The notes under the pieces: model-generated
What the model was told of the DNA's origin: nothing
The model's database searches: none
The model's input: only the letters and a program-made list of their open reading frames with translations
Shown here: positions 4,419 to 6,851 of the stretch, one piece after another
Layout: each line of letters starts with the position of its first letter
How positions within the stretch are numbered: the first letter of the stretch is position 1
Translations under genes and position numbers: made by a program
Assembly (NCBI GenBank): GCA_027023165.1
Contig: JALVWX010000227.1
Span: 1 to 6,851 of the forward strand
Reading direction: 5' to 3'
Length of the DNA stretch: 6,851 nucleotides
Source: Thermococcus sp.
Lineage (GTDB): Archaea > Methanobacteriota_B > Thermococci > Thermococcales > Thermococcaceae

Positions 4419-5328
4419 TTCCCCATGCCTTTCCGTTTCTGGTTTCCATTCTCAGCCCCCGGAGGACGAGCAGGCTTAAGGAAACCGCCATGATGTCCGC
4501 CAAGCTGCCGGGGTTCCTTAGATCGCCTCTTTCCCGCATGAAGGCGTCGAACTCCTCCAGTGAAAGCTTGCCTTCGAGCACCTTTCCCGCGTTCTCCTTC
4601 ACCAGTTCCGCCTCTTCCCCCCCGGCCTTCCGCGCTATCAGCGTATCCTCCCTCTCCGCGAGAAGCTCGATGAAGGCCCTCACGACGGCATCCTCAAGCG
4701 GTAGTTCCTTTATCAGCTCGTAGAGCCTGCCAAAGGTCTTGTAGCTCAGCTCGTAGCCGTTCAGCCACTCGCAGAAGATAAGCTCCCGCTCGCAACTCAT
4801 CTCGGCGAGCCGGGCGAGGTTTATTCCATCCTGGAAAAGCTCCCTGAAGGAATCGTCGCTGTAAACGTCGTACTTCACGCCGCTCGGGATTCCCTTAGGG
4901 TTTGCAATCCTCACCGCGCGGTAGAACTCCATGCTGTCCCTCACTGTCGATTCTTCTATCAACAGCCTCGCCTTCTCCCTCGCGTCGAGCATGTTCCTGC
5001 CCAGGACCAACCCCATGAGGAGTGGAACCGAGAGCGCTATGACCCCGAAGTTGGGATTTGCGTCCTGGGCCTCGTGCGATGCCTGGACGGCGCGCTTTAT
5101 CAGCTCGCCTATCCCAGCCTCACTGAACTCCAGAACCCCTTTCCTGAGGAGTTCGGCGGTCTTTACGGCCTCGTAGTAGACGCCAATGACCGCTGTATTT
5201 GCAAAGAGGAAGTTGTAAAAGGTTAGGTCATCGAAGTCGCGATAGCGGTTGACGTTACCGGGTTTTGGAACCGCTGCCTCGAGGAGTGGGCCGAGGATGA
5301 AGGCCCTCAGCAGTTTGAATCTCTTCAT
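4402..5328 (-). CDS. CitG-like (triphosphoribosyl-dephospho-CoA synthase family) protein, 308 aa
   Basis: A 308-residue member of the CitG/MdcB family (PF01874), whose bacterial members make the 2'-(5''-triphosphoribosyl)-3'-dephospho-CoA cofactor precursor of citrate and malonate lyase from ATP and dephospho-CoA. Visible signatures are LLEAAVPKPGNVNRYRDFDD (about 15-34; the conserved E...KPGNV.R stretch), His85 in QASHEAQDANPNFGVIALSV (82-101; equivalent of the N.N.G loop) and EFYRAVRIANPKGI (134-147). The rest is helical. There is no signal peptide. Nothing in the window suggests a lyase acyl-carrier protein, and archaeal homologues have no proven role, so the family name should not be read as function; another nucleotide-transfer reaction is as likely. 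The start has GGTGAT (complement of 5333-5338) four bases ahead and follows the PspC stop by 16 bases, so it is the third gene of an operon. Its 3' end overlaps the DUF1884 gene on the other strand. Confidence 0.87.
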   Translation of the reverse strand: MKRFKLLRAFILGPLLEAAVPKPGNVNRYRDFDDLTFYNFLFANTAVIGVYYEAVKTAELLRKGVLEFSEAGIGELIKRAVQASHEAQDANPNFGVIALSVPLLMGLVLGRNMLDAREKARLLIEESTVRDSMEFYRAVRIANPKGIPSGVKYDVYSDDSFRELFQDGINLARLAEMSCERELIFCEWLNGYELSYKTFGRLYELIKELPLEDAVVRAFIELLAEREDTLIARKAGGEEAELVKENAGKVLEGKLSLEEFDAFMRERGDLRNPGSLADIMAVSLSLLVLRGLRMETRNGKAWGIIGQP

Positions 5329-5344
5329 TCACATCACCATCAGC

Positions 5345-5776
5345 TTACTCTCCCTTAACGAGCAGGACCGTCCCCGCGACGAGGAAGACCACCGCCATGA
5401 GCGTTCTGAAATCGACCGCGGGCATCAGGAAGGGGGCGAAAGGACCGACGAGGAGAACCGCTCCAGCGAGCAGAAAGACGAGCGCCGCCGCTTTGGTGTT
5501 TTCACTTCCTGAGAAAATCTCGCCCAGCCTGTCGGTGGTCTCGTTCAGCACCTCGTCAACCCTGTCGGAGAGCGGCTTCTCCTTCCCACCTTCCTCCTCC
5601 GGGATTACCAGGGCCGCTATGAAGTAGAGCAGCGTCATCGCCACCGGGTTGAAGACGAGGAGGACTATGAATATCAGCCTCACGAGGGTGGGGTCAACGT
5701 CGAGGTGCTCTGCTAAGCCTCCGAGAACGCCGAGCAGGATTCTACTCTTTCTGGATCTCACCAGCTTCTTTGTCAT
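5345..5776 (-). CDS. PspC-domain membrane protein, 143 aa
   Basis: A PspC-family protein. The N-terminal PspC domain (about 4-62) contains KSRILLGVLGGLAEHLDVDP, then a first membrane segment TLVRLIFIVLLVF (30-42) running into VAMTLLYFIAALVIP (45-59). A charged segment follows (EEEGGKEKPLSDRVDEVLNE and on, 60-93), then two further hydrophobic segments, about 94-118 (AAALVFLLAGAVLLVGPFAPFLM) and 123-140 (TLMAVVFLVAGTVLLV). In bacteria PspC senses membrane damage and relays it to the phage-shock response. In many Gram-positives and archaea, PspC domains pair with LiaF/DUF4097-type 'Toastrack' proteins, and such a protein is encoded just upstream here. There is no PspA in this window. The ATG has GGTGA ahead of it. 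The gene lies 37 bases after the Toastrack stop and 16 before the CitG-like start. Extra C-terminal membrane helices make it longer than a minimal PspC. Confidence 0.92.
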   Translation of the reverse strand: MTKKLVRSRKSRILLGVLGGLAEHLDVDPTLVRLIFIVLLVFNPVAMTLLYFIAALVIPEEEGGKEKPLSDRVDEVLNETTDRLGEIFSGSENTKAAALVFLLAGAVLLVGPFAPFLMPAVDFRTLMAVVFLVAGTVLLVKGE

Positions 5777-5813
5777 TCTCTCACCGGCGGAAAATTGGGT
5801 GGGAACTTAAAAA

Positions 5814-6509
5814 TCATTCCATCCGGACGTCCCCGATGACGTGGGAGACCTCGACGTGAATCACCCTACCCGTGCCGCGGTGGTCGTTCTCAACGTCGCC
5901 CATAACGTCCTCAACGCTCAGCCTAACCGAGAAGCTATCGGGAACCTCTATCCTTACGTCCCCCACAACGTTGCTCATCCTGACGTCTCCTTCTGCTCTT
6001 ATCCAGACGTCGCCGACAACCTTCGTTACCATGCACCCCGCGGGAGCATCGGCCCTGACGTCCCCGACAACGTCCTCAATGATCAGCCCGGAAGTGTTTG
6101 CTTTTACCTCGACATCACCGACGGTCTTGCTGACTGAGACTTTTTCCAGCCTGCCCCCCACCTCGATGACCACTCTGCCGTTCCGGTAGTCGTTGCAGGC
6201 GTTCCTTTCCCCGAGACCCGGGATTTTCTTCGTAGGGCAGTAGACCGTCAGGCTTCCTCCTGAGGGGACTGCCTTTACAGGGAGGTTGCTCTTCACGACA
6301 ACGCCGTTCACGTTCGCGCTCACGATTCTCACGTCCCCGACAACGGCCTTGACGACGATTTCGCTGGCGTTGAAGGTTCCGATCTCCCTCACCGGGCCGG
6401 CATCCTTCTTGCGCCCATGACCGATGTAGAGAACCGCCGCTATGGACCCGATGAGAACGACGGCCAAAATGACGCCCACCATAAGAGGGAAAACTCCACC
6501 GCGCCTCAT
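5814..6509 (-). CDS. Membrane-anchored Toastrack (DUF4097-like) repeat protein, 231 aa
   Basis: A 231-residue protein with a short basic N-terminus (MRRGG), one membrane segment (about 7-30, PLMVGVILAVVLIGSIAAVL) and an exported beta-repeat domain. The domain repeats a '[VI]xxVxGDVxx' unit: GDV occurs at residues 58-60, 131-133, 149-151, 166-168, 183-185, 204-206 and 226-228, spaced 17-22 residues in the second half. This is the stacked-strand pattern of DUF4097/DUF2807/LiaF-type 'Toastrack' domains. Cys91 and Cys105 flank a loop and could pair outside the cell; Cys159 is single. From published comparative genomics as I recall it, Toastrack proteins are linked to PspC in envelope-stress systems; the PspC gene follows here by 37 bases. 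Acting as the outer sensory or scaffold part of that pair is my inference. The ATG has GGTGAG just ahead (complement of 6513-6518). First gene of the three-gene operon. An uncleaved signal anchor is more likely than a lipoprotein, as no lipobox Cys follows the helix. Confidence 0.82.
   Translation of the reverse strand: MRRGGVFPLMVGVILAVVLIGSIAAVLYIGHGRKKDAGPVREIGTFNASEIVVKAVVGDVRIVSANVNGVVVKSNLPVKAVPSGGSLTVYCPTKKIPGLGERNACNDYRNGRVVIEVGGRLEKVSVSKTVGDVEVKANTSGLIIEDVVGDVRADAPAGCMVTKVVGDVWIRAEGDVRMSNVVGDVRIEVPDSFSVRLSVEDVMGDVENDHRGTGRVIHVEVSHVIGDVRME
5827..6350. repeat. Degenerate DNA repeat encoding the GDV units
   Basis: On the plus strand a unit close to ACGTCCCCGACAACGTCCTC recurs about seven times (for example near 5827, 5896, 5957, 6008, 6057 and 6331). 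These are the complements of codons for VVGDV. The second-half copies lie about 51-66 bases apart. This is coding periodicity, not a mobile or CRISPR repeat. It makes the opposite strand look open in several frames and could promote unequal recombination or misassembly. Confidence 0.7.
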
Positions 6510-6560
6510 GCCCTCACCGCTCTTTATACTCGCTTCCCCGTATAAGGCTTACGCTTACGA
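6510..6560 (-). promoter_or_regulatory. Promoter of the Toastrack-PspC-CitG operon
   Basis: Reading the minus strand, AAGCCTTATA (complement of 6541-6550) is a TATA-like element. It would place the RNA start near 6519, about ten bases before the ATG, with GGTGAG (complement of 6513-6518) as ribosome binding site. A second box, AGTATAAAGA (complement of 6521-6530), lies too close to the ATG to serve this start. The direct repeat GTAAGCGTAAGC (complement of 6547-6558) abuts the box on its upstream side, where BRE or a regulator would bind. Confidence 0.45.
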
Positions 6561-6591
6561 TTAGTTATTGGGAGGCCCCATGCGACGATAA

Positions 6592-6603
6592 TCTGAAAAA
6601 GAG
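6592..6603 (-). terminator. Oligo-T terminator after the PfpI gene
   Basis: Three to fourteen bases past the PfpI stop the minus strand reads CTCTTTTTCAGA, with five consecutive T. A short T-run directly after a stop codon is the usual intrinsic terminator in Thermococcales. The Toastrack operon promoter begins about 40 bases further on. Confidence 0.5.
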
Positions 6604-6605
6604 GC

Positions 6606-6851
6606 TCAGCGGAGGAGCCGCACGAACTCACGCATCCAGGCGTGGAGGTCACCGGGATGCCTTGAACTGACCCAGTTTCCGTCGACAACTACCTCAGCAT
6701 CGACCCACTCGGCGCCGGCGTTCTTCACGTCGTCGCGGATGGTTATCACGCTGGTTCCCTTCCTGCCCTTCAGCACGCCGGCCGAGATGAGCACCTGCGG
6801 CCCGTGGCAGATGCTGGCGACGGGCTTCCCGTCCTCGAAGAACTTCCTGGC
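6606..6851 (-). CDS. pfpI: PfpI/DJ-1 family protein (intracellular protease / deglycase), 5' end missing
   Basis: The last 81 residues of a PfpI-type protein, about half of the usual 166; the start lies beyond the window edge. The visible part begins ARKFFEDGKPVASICHGPQV, containing the nucleophile elbow Ala-Ser-Ile-Cys-His (Cys100-His101 in P. horikoshii PH1704 numbering). It ends with the conserved WVDAEVVVDGNWVSSRHPGD and WMREFVRLLR. PfpI forms hexamers or higher rings and has been described as an ATP-independent protease and as a protein deglycase; which role matters in cells is debated. The catalytic Glu (74 in PH1704) is outside the window. At the position of PH1704 Tyr120 this protein has Val (GRKGTSVITIRDD), from memory of that sequence. 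A clear T-run terminator follows, and the next gene on this strand has its own promoter, so this is probably a single-gene unit. Confidence 0.95.
   Translation of the reverse strand, partial: ARKFFEDGKPVASICHGPQVLISAGVLKGRKGTSVITIRDDVKNAGAEWVDAEVVVDGNWVSSRHPGDLHAWMREFVRLLR

Noticed and set aside
4415..5176. Ser-rich plus-strand open frames
   Set aside because: They are antisense to the CitG-like gene, whose KPGNV motif and operon position are clear.
5841..6189. Two plus-strand open frames of about 100 codons
   Set aside because: They are the antisense reading of the GDV repeat region; the periodic ACGTCCCCGAC units keep several frames open. The minus-strand protein has a membrane anchor and conserved repeat logic.
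5827..6350. Evenly spaced repeats resembling a CRISPR array
   Set aside because: The units are degenerate, of uneven spacing, and are explained by codons for VVGDV in an intact gene. There are no constant repeats with unique spacers.

Overview
The window reads as chromosomal DNA of a hyperthermophilic archaeon of the order Thermococcales, most likely a GC-rich Thermococcus. The evidence is protein content typical of that group (archaeal thiolase plus DUF35, aMBF1, PfpI, DUF1884, VapBC pairs), ribosome binding sites of the GGTGAT type, TATA/BRE-like boxes close to start codons and tightly packed genes. The assignment is from recognition, not from a search.

Layout, left to right. (1) 1-1341: the 3' part of an acetyl-CoA acetyltransferase gene followed at once by its DUF35 zinc-ribbon/OB-fold partner. 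This is the archaeal mevalonate-pathway pair that forms a complex with HMG-CoA synthase, which should lie just upstream outside the window. (2) 1344-1923: an intact VapBC-type toxin-antitoxin pair. (3) 1952-2759, minus strand: a small unrecognised protein downstream of a GNAT acetyltransferase. (4) 2830-3366: the archaeal MBF1 homologue, divergent from the GNAT gene. (5) 3384-4103: a visibly AT-richer scar holding a second VapBC locus with an intact antitoxin but a broken PIN toxin (first catalytic Asp changed to Asn, a frameshift and a lost C-terminus), then a further coding-like remnant. (6) 4092-4418: a 93-residue DUF1884 protein, which I recognise as a Family 4 'A-domain' encapsulin-like protein related to P. 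furiosus PF0899, with its own promoter. (7) 6550-4402, minus strand: a three-gene operon of a 'Toastrack' (DUF4097-like) membrane-anchored repeat protein, a PspC-domain membrane protein and a CitG-like protein. (8) 6851-6606, minus strand: the 3' part of a PfpI/DJ-1 family gene.

The most interesting points are the solitary Family 4 encapsulin-like gene, with no intact cargo gene beside it and a degraded coding remnant directly upstream, and the archaeal PspC-Toastrack pair, which looks like an envelope-stress module with an unexplained CitG-like third member. The thiolase/DUF35, aMBF1 and PfpI genes look like ordinary core genes. The two VapBC loci within about 2.6 kb, one alive and one dead, mark 1.3-4.1 kb as a patch of gene turnover between core genes.
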